From Luteimicrobium album (GTDB lineage Bacteria > Actinomycetota > Actinomycetes > Actinomycetales > Cellulomonadaceae): a stretch of 64,000 bases of DNA. The position numbers and the translations under genes were made by a program. How positions within the stretch are numbered: position 1 is the stretch's first letter; each line of letters begins with the position of its first letter. This document shows, piece after piece, positions 63,788 through 64,000 of the stretch. The stretch covers positions 1,302,001 to 1,366,000 of the forward strand of contig NZ_BSUK01000001.1 in assembly GCF_030161555.1 (NCBI RefSeq), in the 5' to 3' direction. A model generated the notes under the pieces. The model saw only the letters and a list, made by a program, of their open reading frames with translations. It was not told the DNA's origin and made no database searches.

Positions 63788-64000
63788 GCCACGTCGACCT
63801 CCTCGTCGCGGGCGAGGCGCTGCTCGCGCTGCTCGCACCGGGCGGCACCGACCCCGCGCGTTCCACCGTTCTCCACCCGCACGTGGTGGGCGCGGAAGTC
63901 AACGCGGCTGCGGCAGTCGCGGCGCTCGGGCACCGGGTCGCCTGGACGGGTGTCGTCGGCCACGACAGCGCGGGACGTCGGATCTGCGAACACCTGCGTG
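63784..64000 (+). CDS. PfkB-family sugar kinase, N-terminus (runs off window)
   Basis: GTG 63784 overlaps the FAD gene's stop (GTGA). The 72 visible residues, SHVDLLVAGEALLALLAPGG, then the GAEVNAAAAVAALGHRVAWTGVVGHDSAGRRICEHLR block, match the substrate-binding start of ribokinase/PfkB kinases and most resemble 2-keto-3-deoxygluconate kinases. In this operon, phosphorylation of 2-keto-3-deoxygalactonate formed by the dehydratase is the obvious job, but the catalytic DTxGAGD motif lies beyond the window. Confidence 0.8.
   Translation, partial: MSHVDLLVAGEALLALLAPGGTDPARSTVLHPHVVGAEVNAAAAVAALGHRVAWTGVVGHDSAGRRICEHLR

Noticed and set aside
1-64000. CRISPR arrays, tRNA or rRNA genes
   Set aside because: No spaced direct repeats of CRISPR type and no tRNA cloverleaf or rRNA sequence was recognised in the intergenic regions read by eye; a tRNA scan would be needed to exclude one fully.

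Overview
The window is very GC-rich (about 73-75 percent by eye) with strong G/C third positions, many GTG starts, AGGAGG-type ribosome sites mixed with apparently leaderless genes, and several secreted glycosidases. This fits an actinobacterium of the Micrococcales, most like the cellulomonad/promicromonosporad group (Cellulosimicrobium, Isoptericola, Cellulomonas). The genus is inference.

Layout. 0-7.3 kb: a secreted-repeat lipoprotein (partial), a one-piece histidine kinase/response regulator, a CHY zinc-finger protein, oleate hydratase, a YefM/RelE toxin-antitoxin pair, a deletion scar joining the C-terminal halves of a quinone oxidoreductase and a TetR regulator, PdxH, and a DUF4287 protein. 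7.4-16.3 kb: a complete histidine-degradation operon (hutH, hutU, an M20 amidohydrolase, hutF, hutI), then a mobile mystery protein A/B pair, then an IclR regulator. 16.3-26.3 kb: small regulator-target pairs (MarR, TetR, ArsR with SRPBCC, TetR with SDR), an AlkZ-like protein, a flavin monooxygenase, an AI-2E transporter and a lipoprotein. 26.3-35.8 kb: a secreted GH92 alpha-mannosidase and a very large circularly permuted GH3 enzyme of lower GC, facing a ROK regulator. 35.8-44 kb: MarR, an amidohydrolase/DoxX deletion chimera, an ECF41-type sigma factor, TetR, methyltransferase, MFS exporter, SDR, TetR and small membrane proteins.

44-64 kb is a galactoside-utilisation locus: GH36 alpha-galactosidase, secreted GH16, GH42 beta-galactosidase, an FAD_oxidored-family protein, an SDR, a secreted GH-A enzyme with a CBM9-like domain, a sugar ABC transporter (two permeases and a binding protein), a LacI repressor, D-galactonate dehydratase, a second FAD_oxidored protein and a PfkB-type sugar kinase running off the end. 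Four near-identical palindromes (core CAAA-NNNN-TTTG) lie in front of its transcription units and probably bind the LacI repressor. The gene set suggests secreted depolymerisation, uptake, intracellular galactosidase action, and oxidation of galactose to galactonate and on to a 2-keto-3-deoxy sugar acid.

Data quality matters: about 20 genes are interrupted by about 28 single-base frameshifts, nearly all apparent losses of one G or C from a short G/C run. Putting the base back restores full-length families, so these look like sequence errors and not pseudogenes. Such genes are given here as single spans with the break positions.
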